Assembly (NCBI GenBank): GCA_963745675.1
Contig: CAVUYM010000027.1
Span: 62,001-126,000, forward strand
Length of the DNA stretch: 64,000 nucleotides
Direction of reading: 5' to 3'
Source: JAUIIK01 sp963745675
GTDB lineage: Bacteria > Chloroflexota > Chloroflexia > Thermomicrobiales > CFX8
Below the pieces are notes generated by a model that saw only the letters and a list, made by a program, of their open reading frames with translations, was not told where the DNA came from and made no database searches. Each line of letters begins with the position of its first letter. The first letter of the stretch is position 1. The position numbers were made by a program, and so were the translations under genes. Positions 17,298 through 27,691 of this stretch are shown piece after piece.

Positions 17298-17323
17298 GAA
17301 GGGCCGTCCTAGGACGGCCCTTC
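17298..17323 (+). terminator. GC-rich palindromic terminator hairpin
   Basis: GAAGGGCCGTCCT is followed directly by its exact complement, giving about an 11-bp stem with a CTAG loop, 9 bases after the hydrolase stop. There is no T tract. It also sits near the end of the convergent LysM gene. Confidence 0.65.
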
Positions 17324-17369
17324 GGGATCTGCTTCGCGTTCGTCGCTGTCTACCTACAAGGGGGGACTT

Positions 17370-18265
17370 CTATGGTAGTGCTTCGGACGCAAAAAGATCT
17401 CTTGATTCGATGATGCCGAGCGCGTATTCGCGGGTGGCGGGAAAGATGCCATCGCGCTCGACACTCGCTAGCCCCTGGAAGTAGCCAGCTAGCGCAAGGT
17501 AGTCACTTCCGGCTTGTACGCGGAGGTGAGTGAGATATGCAATTCCGGTTTCGATATTGTCCCGGGCGTCGTAGACATAATCCGTCTGATATCCAACGAG
17601 CGCAGGGCCTGCCCAATCAGCGGTGGCAGGCATAAGTTGCATGACGCCGACCGCCCCGGAAGGGGATAAGGCTCGCTGGTCCCAGGTGCTTTCGCGCCAC
17701 GCAAGCGACAGGATGAGATAAGGATCCCAGCCATATGCGACCGCGATATCCATAACGAGTCCACGAACGGTTTCCTGGTCGAAGTAGGGAATTTCGGGGT
17801 CGATCGTTCCCGGAGCAGTTGGCGTCACAGGTATTGGTTCGATGGCTGGCTCCGATGTACGGAATGACGAGTTCCTGGCCAGGATAAATGAGATATGGGC
17901 TTTCCAGACCATTGACCGATGCCAACTCAGATGTGTCCACGCCGTACGATGCCGCTATTGACGCGAGCGTATCGCCAGCGGCGACAATATGAACGATAGA
18001 ATCCGCCGCCCGTACCAGGGTACGGCACCGCCTATCGATAGGAATCCACAACTCTTCACCAACGTGAATCAGTTCCGGATTCGTCGATGTCGTTCGCCTC
18101 TGCGATATCAGTGGCATCGACACCATATTGCTCGCCAATTTGCCATAGCGTTTCGCCTGGTGCGACGATGTGCCAATCCGCTAGGGCAGGGGCAGCTGAG
18201 AGCATACACAACGTAATTGCCGCAACTGCCACTGTCGTCACACGAATGACCGATCGAATCTTCAC
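17370..18265 (-). pseudogene. LysM and lytic transglycosylase protein, frameshifted as sequenced
   Basis: Read over three frames this gives one secreted protein of about 298 residues. A signal peptide runs to about residue 28. Two LysM domains begin IVAPGETLWQIGEQYGV and HIVAAGDTLASIAASYGV. The C-terminal transglycosylase (SLT) domain has the catalytic glutamate in SLAWRESTWDQ and also GAVGVMQLMPATADW. It would bind and cleave the glycan strands of peptidoglycan. The GTG start at 18265 follows GGAGG. Frame changes near 18060-18130 and 17840-17900 split it, but every domain is intact, which favours sequencing errors. Confidence 0.82.
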
Positions 18266-18450
18266 CCTGCCTCCGTACGTAAATCGAGTCGTACGGACAA
18301 AGCGTACGGACATAGCGCTCGCGATGCAAGACTTGTCAGATTGTCACGGACTTTTGGGTGGGTGCGCCGCCTGGTACCGAGTTGGGGTGTTTATGGAGTC
18401 AAGCGCCACGCAGCCGTTTGCACTCAAGACGGTTCGAACGATGGTAGTGA

Positions 18451-19629
18451 CTACTCTGGGCGGGATAGCCGAGTTAGGCGCTCGGCGGCTCGTTCCATCG
18501 TCCGGTCTTCTTTCGCGAAGCAGAATCTGGCGAGTGGAGGTGCGGTCGCCGGATCGAGATAAAACGCCGAAGGGGGTATTGCGGCGACTCCGACTGAGGT
18601 TACGAGATGCTTGCAAAACTCGACGTCATCCTCGAAACCTGCCAATGTGATGTCGGACATCAGAAAATAGCTGCCCTGAACGGGCAACGGTGGGAGACCA
18701 GCAATCTCCAAGGATGGCGATGAGTTGGTCTCGCCGGGCTTGATATGCATGCTTCAACTCCACATAGTAATTCGTAGCCGCAGCCGTCTCTAGAGCTATC
18801 GCCATACCGTGTTGCAGCGGAGTTGCCGTAGCGAAGACATTGAACTGGTGCGCCGCTCGCAGGTGACGTTGCAGGCTATTGCCGCCGTTGACATAGCCGA
18901 TCTTCCAACCGGTCATAGAAAACGTCTTGCCGGTGGAGTTGATCGTAAGCGTGCGCTCCCACATATCCGGCAACGTGGCGATTGGGGTATGCGCCAGGCC
19001 ATCGAAGGTTATGCGTTCGTAGACCTCGTCTGCGAGCACGATGACATCGTGGGCTTTACAAAGATCGGCAATGAAGGTCAATTCGTCGCGGTCAAATATC
19101 TTTCCTGTAGGGTTGTGCGGGGTATTAAGCAGGAATAGTTTCGTGCGATCCGAAAAAGCCACTCGCAGTTGCGTCGCGATCAAATGACCAATCTGGCGGA
19201 CTCAGCGGGACGACTCTTCGGGATGCCGCCCGCGAAAACCGTTTGTGGCACATATGAGTCGTAAAACGGCTCGAAAAAGAGTACTTCGTCGCCCGGATCT
19301 ACAAACGCCAAGAATGTTGACAGTAGCGCTTCGGTTGCACCGGACGTAACAGTAATTTCGCTTTCAACATCGACTTCGATACCATGCTGAATCATCCAGT
19401 CGCTGGCGATCGCTTGACGAAGTCGCAAAAGCCCATGACTTGGCGCGTACTGGTTCAAGTCGCTGCGAATAGCCTCGATGGCCGCTTCTTTCACGAAATC
19501 GGGACCGGCAAAATCTGGAAATCCTTGGCCCAGATTGATTGCCTGGTGTTCGGAGGCCAAAACGCTCATCTCGGTGAATACGGATGTGCCAAAGCCTGCC
19601 AATCGCGTCGCTGGTTTCCCGATTTCCAT
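18451..19629 (-). pseudogene. Class I/II PLP aminotransferase, frameshifted as sequenced
   Basis: This is a fold-type I aminotransferase similar to methionine or kynurenine aminotransferases. It opens with INLGQGFPDFAGPDFV, has TSGATEALLSTFLAFVDPGD, NTPHNPTGKIF and LADEVYERITFDG, and the PLP lysine lies in STGKTFSMTGWKIGY. The last third (QGSYFLMSDI to LARFCFAKED) carries the arginine that binds the substrate carboxylate. Three frames are needed, with shifts near 19180 and 18650. ATG 19629 has GGAG upstream. Motif retention suggests that the gene is functional in the organism. Confidence 0.8.
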
Positions 19630-19763
19630 GATTACTCCATTCTCGTGTACAAGCGGCAGTATAGTCCGACTTTAGTTCCCGACGTTTCGTTAAGAGGCCC
19701 GTGATTTGAGGACCTCCGTACCGCTACAGGTGGTACTTGCTGCTGTCCTGTACTGACTAGGAA

Positions 19764-19789
19764 GAAAGTACGCTGTGCATAGTACTTTC
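19764..19789 (+). promoter_or_regulatory. Inverted repeat in the leader of the HD-GYP gene
   Basis: GAAAGTAC at 19764-19771 pairs exactly with GTACTTTC at 19782-19789 around a 10-base loop. It lies about 60 bases before the HD-GYP start. A second short stem (GTACC...GGTAC) lies just upstream. I do not recognise a known riboswitch; this could be an operator or a leader hairpin. Confidence 0.35.
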
Positions 19790-19848
19790 GGGCTCCTTGG
19801 ATGCGCTTGAAATGTTCGAATCACAGGGATTTGGGAGAACGGATTGCC

Positions 19849-21555
19849 ATGTCAACAACTCTACAACGGACGGCCACGGCGAATTATGGGGCGGTAGCCC
19901 CAAGCGATGGCACCACAAAGCGACAGCTGTACGAAGGAGGAGGCACCGCAACTCAACGCTTACAGGTTGTCCTTTGGATCGGCATCGCGGCCGTAGGGCT
20001 CATCTTGTGGACCGTCCTCGAGCAAGATGATCGGTCAGTCATCGCGACACTCCTGGCTCTGATAGGGGTATCTACGGTTGCTTGGTCTATTGGGCTGTGG
20101 TCATCCGGACGTTCAGATGACACACACCTGAACCGTCTCGACCTCTATTCTTTAGTCGGAATCGGGGCGTTGGCGGCTGCCGCGGTCTTCACCGGTACGA
20201 TCACTAGCCCTTTCATTCTCCTAATCCCTTTAGGCGTGGGACTACTATCTGCGCGTAATACAATCGCAAGTTTCGCCATCGCAGGAGGTGCGCTTGGATT
20301 CGCTGGCCTGCTGGGCGTCGGCGTTCGAATGTTCATCTCCAGCGACTCGATTGAAAGTGCATCAGTCCTTTTTCTAAGCTCGCTTGGACTTATGACACTA
20401 TTCGCATATTTCGCGGCGCCACGATTGAACGCAGCATCGAAGGTGATCACCACATCACGGGCACGATCAGATTCACAATCTGGACTCAATCGAGATCAAA
20501 TTGAACGTCTGGACGCGGCCAATAGCCCGGTCGCCGTCGCAAGGGTTGCCGCTGATATTCTGCATGAAACGGCGAAGCCGACCTATCTGGCGATCGTCGA
20601 ACAGATACCTGATACGAAGATCCTTCGACCACTCGTCGAACGAGGAACCATTGAAATTGACGTCGAAAGATTGCGAACCGGGCTAGCGACACTCTCCCAT
20701 GAGTCCGTTTCTGCCACCGAAGCGCGCGTACTTCTGAATGATGGATCGAACCTCGATTCTGTCGTTTGTAGACGCTTGGGCGTCGATGCGGTTCTGATCG
20801 TGCCGTTACGCCGGATGGGCGCCGGAATCGGTGCGATCCATATGGCATGGTCAGAGCTCAAGACTCAGAATCAGCTCGAAGTAGCACGCGATCTTGCAAT
20901 GAGTGTCTCCCACTGGATTACCCCCGATATCGCAATATCACGGGTAGCAAGCGAGCTGGAACGTGGCTACGTAAACGCGATAGCCGGCGTCTGTTCCTCG
21001 CTTGATGAGCGAACGGAGTTCACTTCTGGACATAGTCGCCGAGTCGCGCGAATCGCCTTGGAAATCGCAGAACTGTTGCCACTTTCCGACCATGATCAGC
21101 GACAGTTAGTGTATGCGGCGGAAATGCACGATCTTGGATGGGTCGGGGTCGACCACGAGTTGCTCACGAAGCCTGCAGCCTTGAACGATGAGGAATGGAC
21201 CAGAGTACAGACAATTCCGGGGCGTGGCGCAGGCATCGTAGATACGGTCTCTTACTTTGGCGAGGTCAGCGACGCGATTCGATACGTACGCGAACGTTGG
21301 GACGGTCAGGGATATCCTCGAGGGCTGGAGGGTGAACAAATTCCCTTGCTAGCTCGAGTCATCGCGATCGCCGAGGCCTACGATTCGATGACCAGTCCCC
21401 GCCCATATCGCGAGGCGATGACGTCTAATGAAGCACTGCGGCAGCTATGGAGAGAACGGGGAGGGAAGTTCGATCCCCAGATTGTTGAAACGTTCGTCAT
21501 GCACCGGGCACCAGTAAGTAGCAGCCTCAATGAAGCAAGTAGAACGTCCAATTAG
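19849..21555 (+). CDS. Membrane GAF-like/HD-GYP protein, probable c-di-GMP phosphodiesterase
   Basis: This 568-residue protein has six or so transmembrane helices up to about residue 195, then a GAF-like sensor region (about 210-360), then an HD-GYP domain. In the last, HSRRVARIALEIAE, AAEMHDLGWVGV and VRERWDGQGYPRGL supply the metal ligands and the GYP motif, and YDSMTSPRPYR closes the domain. HD-GYP enzymes hydrolyse cyclic di-GMP at the membrane. ATG 19849 follows GGGAG and places the first helix at a normal distance. No diguanylate cyclase is nearby. The leader contains hairpins, so expression may be controlled at the RNA level. Confidence 0.85.
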   Translation: MSTTLQRTATANYGAVAPSDGTTKRQLYEGGGTATQRLQVVLWIGIAAVGLILWTVLEQDDRSVIATLLALIGVSTVAWSIGLWSSGRSDDTHLNRLDLYSLVGIGALAAAAVFTGTITSPFILLIPLGVGLLSARNTIASFAIAGGALGFAGLLGVGVRMFISSDSIESASVLFLSSLGLMTLFAYFAAPRLNAASKVITTSRARSDSQSGLNRDQIERLDAANSPVAVARVAADILHETAKPTYLAIVEQIPDTKILRPLVERGTIEIDVERLRTGLATLSHESVSATEARVLLNDGSNLDSVVCRRLGVDAVLIVPLRRMGAGIGAIHMAWSELKTQNQLEVARDLAMSVSHWITPDIAISRVASELERGYVNAIAGVCSSLDERTEFTSGHSRRVARIALEIAELLPLSDHDQRQLVYAAEMHDLGWVGVDHELLTKPAALNDEEWTRVQTIPGRGAGIVDTVSYFGEVSDAIRYVRERWDGQGYPRGLEGEQIPLLARVIAIAEAYDSMTSPRPYREAMTSNEALRQLWRERGGKFDPQIVETFVMHRAPVSSSLNEASRTSN

Positions 21556-21676
21556 ATTTGCCGCGGATTGATCTGGATGCCCGATCGGCCCGCGGCTATC
21601 TCCTTTTACTTACCGGGTATTGCGGTTAGACTGCCACCTGTCACCTGCGATGGTGATCTTGATATGTTGGCTGTCA

Positions 21677-22791
21677 ATGGAATTGGAAGATCATTTGAGC
21701 AACGCGTCCAAATTGGTACACGTCGGTGAAAAGATAGCGGAATGGGTGGCATCGGGGCGAAATTAACGGCGCCGCAGTTGCTGTTGCTCATCAAGGAAAC
21801 CTCATCTGGGAATCGTACGCGGGCACGGCTCGACCCGGTGTCCCGAGCGCAGCCGAGGTCATCTGGCCGCTGGCGTCGATCTCGAAATTACATGCCGTTG
21901 CGATGATCATGGCCCTGGTGGAGTCAGGTGAGCTGTCGCTGGGAATGTCGGTCGAATCTGTCATTCCTGAATTCACCGGCGAGGGCAAAGAGAACGTTCT
22001 CCTGCGTCACCTCGTGACGCATACGTCAGGAATGATCTACCAATCGCCGCTCCATTCGCAACGACTGGAAGAACATGTCCCGTATGATGACTTGATCGAC
22101 GAGTCATACATTTATCCGTTGATGTTCAGCCCGGGATCTAAGCTCAGCTACAGTGATTATGGCGTTGCTCTGGCCGGTCGCGTCGCGGAACGCGTCACCG
22201 GCAAAGATTTCGTAACGCTTGTGAATGAACTGGTCCTTGATCCGGCGAAACTGGCGGCTACAACGTTCCGTCCGGATGATATTCAGATGGGGTACACCGC
22301 CCATGTCGAAGGCACCTATGCCGACGGTACTGATGGAGCGATGTACAACTCGCGCTACGGATTGGACCTGGCCCATCCAGCATTTGGCGCCGTCTCTTCC
22401 GTTCGCGACCTCCTCCAATTTGGACTTAATTTTGCTCCAAATGGCCCAAGATTCCTCTCGGAAGCAACCGTTCGAGCGATGACGACCGACCAGACGGGCG
22501 GCTTCACGCCGGCGATGATACCCGGATTCATGGATTCGACGGTTCCTGCTCCGTGGGGACTCGGTTTCATGATTGCACGCGCCGGTAATCCATTCATGCC
22601 TGATCTCATTCCGGCTGGAAGCTTCGGTCATGGTGGCGCTAGCGGCTGCACCCTCTGGATCGATCCGGTTGATGACATCGTTATCGCCTATGTGTCGAAC
22701 AAGCACGCATTGACTGGCAGATCGCCCTTCACAAAGCGACTGGTGAGCGTCGTCAACATGGTGATCGCAACAATGACCCGCGAATCAGGTC
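21677..22791 (+). pseudogene. Beta-lactamase-like serine hydrolase (class C / EstB type), one frameshift
   Basis: The product has SISK, with the nucleophile serine and lysine; SYSDYG, at the place of the tyrosine motif; and HGGASG, at the place of the third motif. This defines a serine beta-lactamase-like hydrolase or esterase. The N-terminus from ATG 21677 runs to WVASG and then stops. Removing one G from the GGGG run at 21754-21757 joins it to EINGAAVAVAHQG, the family beginning. After about 22790 the frame runs on antisense into threonine synthase without family similarity, so the true end is near 22791 and a second shift may hide the stop. No signal peptide is seen. The substrate is unknown. 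Confidence 0.78.
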
Positions 22792-23903
22792 TAACCAGAG
22801 CCGAGCAGGGTTCCAATCGCGTCAGTGGATTTGAGCCCGGACCCGGTGATCAGAATCACATTGGTGCCAGTGAGATCGTCACCACGTGTCGCTGCTCGGA
22901 TAAATGCCGCGGCGCCCAATCCGGCCGTTGGCTCGACGTAGATCCCCTGGTTCCAGAGGTCTCTTAATGCGGCGATCAGTTCGTTTTCTTCAATTGCAAC
23001 CGCTGCGCCATTCGTCACTCGTAGCGCCTCGGTCAGGATCTGATCGCGGGGTGGGGCGCTGATGCGCGCGCCTTCGGCGATAGTTTCTCCTGGAATGGCA
23101 GCAACCAAATGACGTTCACCGAGTTCGAACGCAGACGCCAGTGGAGCGCATGCGGCCGGCTGTGCGGCGATAATGCGCGGCAGCACCCCTGTTGCCTGGA
23201 AGCCTCGGAATGCGCCGACCAGAGCGCTCCCTCCACCGGTTGGCACGAAGACTCGATCTGGAGTTTGCTGATCAAGCTGTTCCCAGACTTCGACAGCCCA
23301 AGTCTTCACTCCTTCCGCGAATACCGGGCTCCAATTGTGACTCACGTATCGAGCTCCTTCGTCCGCTTCGCCGGCTTTCTGAGCAGCGGAGGCGACGGCT
23401 TCGCGGGGACCGTCGATCAGGCGAACATCCGCTCCATATGCTTGCGATTGAATAAGCTTTCCAGGCGAAGCGGAAGCGGGCGCATACACGACGCACTCAA
23501 TTCCGTGTGCAGCGCAGTAGGCCGACATCGCTGCGGCTGCATTTCCTGAAGAGTCGACGACAATTCGTTGTGCATTGTTCGAAGCCAGCAGTGAAACTGA
23601 AACAGCCGCACCGCGATCCTTGAACGAGCCCGTAGGTAGCAGCGAGTCGAGTTTGAAGAAGACGCTCTGTCCAGCAAGAGTGCCTTCAATCAGGGGAGAT
23701 TGCCCTGCTCCTAACGTAAGAAAATTTGCAGGGTCAACCGGGAGGATCGGCGCGTAACGTGCAATCCCGGAAACGGATCGGTCAATCATTTCTATGTCGT
23801 TTGGACCGTCGATCTCGAGCGGTTCCATCTTTGGCCCATGCCAGATGGAATCCGATACTGAACCTATCTCTTCTGAACCGAGCGTGTAGCGCCATGTGAA
23901 CAA
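22791..23903 (-). CDS. thrC: Threonine synthase-like PLP enzyme
   Basis: This fold-type II PLP enzyme converts O-phosphohomoserine to threonine if it is a true threonine synthase. LPTGSFKDRGAAV (about residues 92-104) contains the PLP lysine, DSSGNAAAAMSAYCA and VPTGGGSALVG form the cofactor cradle, and ITGSGLKSTDA ends the domain. The length of 370 residues is normal. The N-terminus lacks the cysteine-rich zinc element seen in some relatives. The TTG at 23903 follows GAAGGG. Aspartokinase 10 kb away works in the same pathway. Other ammonia-lyases of this fold cannot be excluded, but the KDRGA context favours ThrC. Confidence 0.82.
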   Translation of the reverse strand: MFTWRYTLGSEEIGSVSDSIWHGPKMEPLEIDGPNDIEMIDRSVSGIARYAPILPVDPANFLTLGAGQSPLIEGTLAGQSVFFKLDSLLPTGSFKDRGAAVSVSLLASNNAQRIVVDSSGNAAAAMSAYCAAHGIECVVYAPASASPGKLIQSQAYGADVRLIDGPREAVASAAQKAGEADEGARYVSHNWSPVFAEGVKTWAVEVWEQLDQQTPDRVFVPTGGGSALVGAFRGFQATGVLPRIIAAQPAACAPLASAFELGERHLVAAIPGETIAEGARISAPPRDQILTEALRVTNGAAVAIEENELIAALRDLWNQGIYVEPTAGLGAAAFIRAATRGDDLTGTNVILITGSGLKSTDAIGTLLGSG

Positions 23904-24010
23904 CTGGTGTTACCCTTCGATGAAGTCCGAGCGATTGGACAGCCTTGCATGTTGGGCACTGGGGAGCCCAGGCGGCAAGATGCGTAGTCTAGCAGCCTCG
24001 AATTAGCGGA

Positions 24011-25174
24011 TTGCGCGCACGGGTGGGGATAGCGTCGTTGAGTTTGATCAACGTTAAATTGCAATCACGGATTCGAAACCACCTTCTAATGGTTGGTTTC
24101 TCGGTCGGCAATGAGCTTATCGCATTACTTGGACGCGACGGGGCCGGAAAAACCGAAATATTGCGGTCGCTCGCCGGGGTATACACGCCCGAGAATGGAT
24201 CGATTGAGATTCAGGGCCGAACCGTCTTCAATCCCGCCCTTGCTATAAACGAACCTGCTGCGCAACGCCATGTGGGCTGGGTTCCAAATATTGGCTCACT
24301 ATTCCCGCAACAATCCGTAGCCGAAAATGTGCGCTTTCCATTCCGGCGTGGCTATCCACTTTCAGAGCACGAAGCGGAGCGCAGGATTGACGAGACGCTC
24401 GATCTCCTGTCGCTCGCGCATCGCCGAAATCGCCTCGTTCGTGATCTGGATGCGCGGGAGCAATACTGGGTTGCATTGGCACGGACGCTCGTTCTCGATC
24501 CCGAGTTGATCTTGATCGACCAGCCATTCATCGGATTGGAAGTGGCTCTCCAGCGTAAATTGCGCCATGACGTGCAGCGGGTACGCCGATTGATTAGCGT
24601 GCCGGCTATCGTCGCAACGTCTGATCTTGAAGAGGCGTACGAGATCGCCGACCGCATCGCCCTGATCGATCGTGGCCAGCTACTGCAGATAGATCCGCCG
24701 CGTAAACTCGTCACCCGACCAGCCAACCGGGCTGTGGCAGAACTCGTCCGATCTGTGAATGTTTTTCCCGCCACTATTCTGGAGCGCTTCGACGATGGTG
24801 TGGCAGTAACGACGGATCTGGGCACACTGCATGTGGCGGGGCCTCAACCCGTTTCTTCGCATCTGGAAGCGGTAATCCGACCCGAACATATACGGATGCT
24901 CGGCGAGAACGAATCGCCGAGCGATTCCGAGAATATTCTTCACGGAACGATCCTTGAAACGACGGACTTTGGTGCGCTCAATACGCTGGTATTTCAGCCA
25001 GATGGGGCCCCTTCGTCGAGAGTTCTGGAGATTTCGGTGAGCGAACCACGGTTTCGTCAACTCGAGCTCGGGACTCGAGGGCGTCGCACGGTAGTTTTGC
25101 CGGCTCACGCGCTGCATCTCATGGAATTGCCTCAGGAAGATAATGTCGCTCGAAAGCGGTTGGATACTCGATAA
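24011..25174 (+). CDS. ABC-type ATPase with TOBE-like C-terminus, catalytically degenerate
   Basis: The 387-residue product aligns end to end with ModC/PotA-type import ATPases, including a C-terminal TOBE-like region from about residue 255. The Walker A motif GRDGAGKT is intact. The other catalytic motifs are not. The Q-loop reads VPNIGSLFP with no glutamine, the signature reads RDLDAREQYW instead of LSGGQ, Walker B reads LILIDQPF with Gln in place of the catalytic Glu, and the H-loop reads VATSDLEEA with Ser in place of His. It may bind but not hydrolyse ATP, or serve as a regulatory partner. A TTG at 24038, giving MSLINVKLQ, may be the better start. No permease is adjacent; an unknown protein follows 33 bases on. 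Confidence 0.78.
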   Translation: MRARVGIASLSLINVKLQSRIRNHLLMVGFSVGNELIALLGRDGAGKTEILRSLAGVYTPENGSIEIQGRTVFNPALAINEPAAQRHVGWVPNIGSLFPQQSVAENVRFPFRRGYPLSEHEAERRIDETLDLLSLAHRRNRLVRDLDAREQYWVALARTLVLDPELILIDQPFIGLEVALQRKLRHDVQRVRRLISVPAIVATSDLEEAYEIADRIALIDRGQLLQIDPPRKLVTRPANRAVAELVRSVNVFPATILERFDDGVAVTTDLGTLHVAGPQPVSSHLEAVIRPEHIRMLGENESPSDSENILHGTILETTDFGALNTLVFQPDGAPSSRVLEISVSEPRFRQLELGTRGRRTVVLPAHALHLMELPQEDNVARKRLDTR

Positions 25175-25207
25175 ATCCGATAGTTCTGAAAGTCAGGAGC
25201 CCATACC

Positions 25208-26092
25208 GTGACGACAGCCAGCCGCCCGGCGCTTGGGGATCTTGTTTCGTTAGCACGAGAAAATTATGGCGATCTTGACGCAATTCCGCTTGACGAAAGT
25301 ATCAGTCCCGAGACGTTCTATCGTGCCACGCCGAATCCGCTTGGCTATGCCTATGCATGGATCCTGGCGGCGGAGATCGTTGATGCGAGGTTCCTGATCT
25401 CGGCCGTCGATGTGCTGCCGGTGTTTCACCCCGAGAATGGCTGGGACGATTTCTGATCACACGAAGAGTCAGCGCGGCGGCATTTCAGTATCAGCCGGCA
25501 AATGAATACGGAATGCTACTTCTGGATGGCGAAGGAAATATCAATTACACGAGCCCCGGAGGGCGACTGCGAGTGGCAGTCGGGCGCGGAGATCGAAGAC
25601 GATCCCCATGCTGCCGTACAGGCGGTGCTGGGCCACATTCGCTCGCCACGCCTGGGAGCTGATCCAACACATCGTTTCCTGGAGCATGAAGAAGCGCCTA
25701 GCTATCCCAGAAATCTGCGCGCAGTCACCGAATTGATCGTCGAAAATCCAGGGCTCACCGCCGCGCGCGAGATTTACATTGATGACGAAGAGATTGATGG
25801 CCAGTATCACCCACTCCATCTCCATGCCGCCGAATTGACCGGGATGGGCCCAGATGATCGACATGGTGCGAACGTAGCAACGACGACGTACAGATGGTTC
25901 CAGTTGCAGAAGGGAGATCTCTTCGCATTTTTCGACAAGCGCGGAAATCGAGCCGTCTATCGAACCGATCGCGGGACCTGGTCGCGGGTAAAGAATCAAC
26001 TCGATAAAGAAGAGTCGCTCGATGATGTCAAGAATCGCATTCGCGGCTGGATGCGGATTAACGGTGCCGAGCCGGATCCCGCCCTTGACTGA
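25208..26092 (+). pseudogene. Unknown conserved-looking cytoplasmic protein (~295 aa), two frameshifts
   Basis: GTG 25208, after AGGAG, opens an 82-residue frame ending WDDF. Adding one T to the run at 25450-25452 continues it as LITRRVSAAAFQYQP. Removing one C from the run at 25554-25557 joins NINYTSP to EGDCEW, which runs on to 26092. The repaired protein is acidic, has no signal peptide or membrane helix, and contains FHPENGWDDF, PLHLHAAELTGMG and FQLQKGDLFAFFDKRGNRAVYR. I do not recognise a domain. It follows a degenerate ABC ATPase in what looks like an operon, so the two may work together, but this rests only on position. Confidence 0.6.
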
Positions 26093-26188
26093 TCAGTTTT
26101 TTTCGACTAGTCTCGTCCGTCATTTTTTGTCGGTCACCCGGCGAACATCGCACGGGTGTCGGTTGCATTGGCGGGAAGTGGGGCTTAG

Positions 26189-27541
26189 ATGTCGAGCGAC
26201 GGACTGAGGGCGGCCTTTACTGGCGATAGCCTGATAACCAGAGGACTCACGCATGATCGCGACGAGCATACCAGCGCTCTCTACGATCTCATCCGCGGCA
26301 GCGATGTCGGGTTCACGAACCTCGAAACGGTGCCAAACAATTTTGTCGGTTACCCGGTCGAGGATGCTGGCGGCACCCATCTAGGTGCGCATGAGTGGGT
26401 GCTCGACGAGCTTGAAATCGGTGGGTTCAATCTATTTTCAGCATCGAACAATCACAGTCTTAACTATGGCGTTTCTGGACTTCTCGAGCTCATTCGCATT
26501 CTGAATCGACGAGAACTGAGATTTTCCGGCATCGGGGCCAACCTGGCCGAAGCGCGATCGCCGGTATACCTTGACACGGACGCTGGATCCGTCGCGCTGA
26601 TTTCATGTGCGTCGACGTTTGCGCGTGGCCAGCAGGCCAGCGAACAGCGGCCGGACGTCCAGGGCAGGCCAGGACTCAATCCGCTACGGTACTCAACGAC
26701 ATATACGGTGACTGAAGATCAAATGAAGCTGTTGCGTCGACTTTCCGAGGATCTTGGGTTGGAACGCAAACGTGTCGAAACGATTTCGATGGGTTTCGGT
26801 TTCCACCGGACGATCCCGAAGTGTTTCCGTTTCTCGGCGAGTCGTTCAAAGTTGGTGATTCCCCCCGGTTCAGACCAGTCCCCATGCTGGGGATCTCGAA
26901 GCGATCGCCAGTTGGATACCGGAGGCAAAAGCCCGGGCGAACGTCGTCATCGTCAGCGTGCACGCGCATGAAGATGGTGGAGAAAAAGAGACGCCGGCCG
27001 AGTTTCTGCGTGACTTTCGCGCACCGCATGATCGACGAAGGCGCGGACATTGTCGTCGGCCATGGCCCGCACTTGATCCGCGGCATGGAAATGTATCGTG
27101 GATCGCCGATCTTCTACAGCCTGGGCAATCTGATCGGTCAGAACGAACTAACCTTCAAGCTGCCGTCTGATTCGTACGAAGCCTTCCGCGTTGATCCGGA
27201 TCGTCACGCCGGTCATATATTTCACCAGCGCAGCAATGGAGGAAAGCAGGGCTTTCCCGCCGACGCGCGTTACTGGCAGACAATAATGCCGGTCTGCGTT
27301 TGGAACGGGGGTTGCTCTGGAATCGATCGAGATTTATCCTGTAACGCTACGCTTAGGTGATCATCCCGGTTCCCGTGGCAAGCCAGCGCTCGCGGTCGGT
27401 GACGAAGCGCGAACAATCCTGGACAGATTCGCGAGATTGTCTGAGGCTTTGGGCACTAGCCATTCGAACGAGGAGGTCATCTCGATGAGAATGCGGGGCA
27501 ATGAGCATACGTCTGATTCGTCTATGACGTACGTATGTTGA
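26189..27541 (+). pseudogene. CapA-like metallophosphatase-fold protein, copy 1, frameshifted
   Basis: This belongs to the CapA/PgsA superfamily, named for poly-gamma-glutamate synthesis but with a calcineurin-like phosphoesterase fold. AFTGDSLITRG, TNLETV, ASNNHSLNYG, VSVHAHEDG and VVGHGPHLIRGMEMY are the metal-site motifs. Compared with the intact copy at 37.9 kb, the order is the same, but the frame changes about four times between 26.79 and 27.3 kb; one site is fixed by adding a G to a GGG run. The frame ends naturally at TGA 27539-27541, after LESIEIYPVTLRLGDHP. There is no signal peptide. It lies directly upstream of the first solute-binding protein. Confidence 0.78.
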
Positions 27542-27691
27542 GATGGACGCGACAGTGTATTGGTTCGTCACTCGGCGCAATATTTGGTCTAGAATATCAG
27601 TACACGTGATGATTAGGGTCCACGGGGGTCTGTTGGCAGTACCCGGGGCGTCAGCAGCAATTAGTACGGGGTGTTGTAGGAGGAAATCAGC

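Noticed and set aside
22792..22967. C-terminal extension of the serine hydrolase
   Set aside because: This part is antisense to threonine synthase and does not resemble the family. I ended the gene near 22791.
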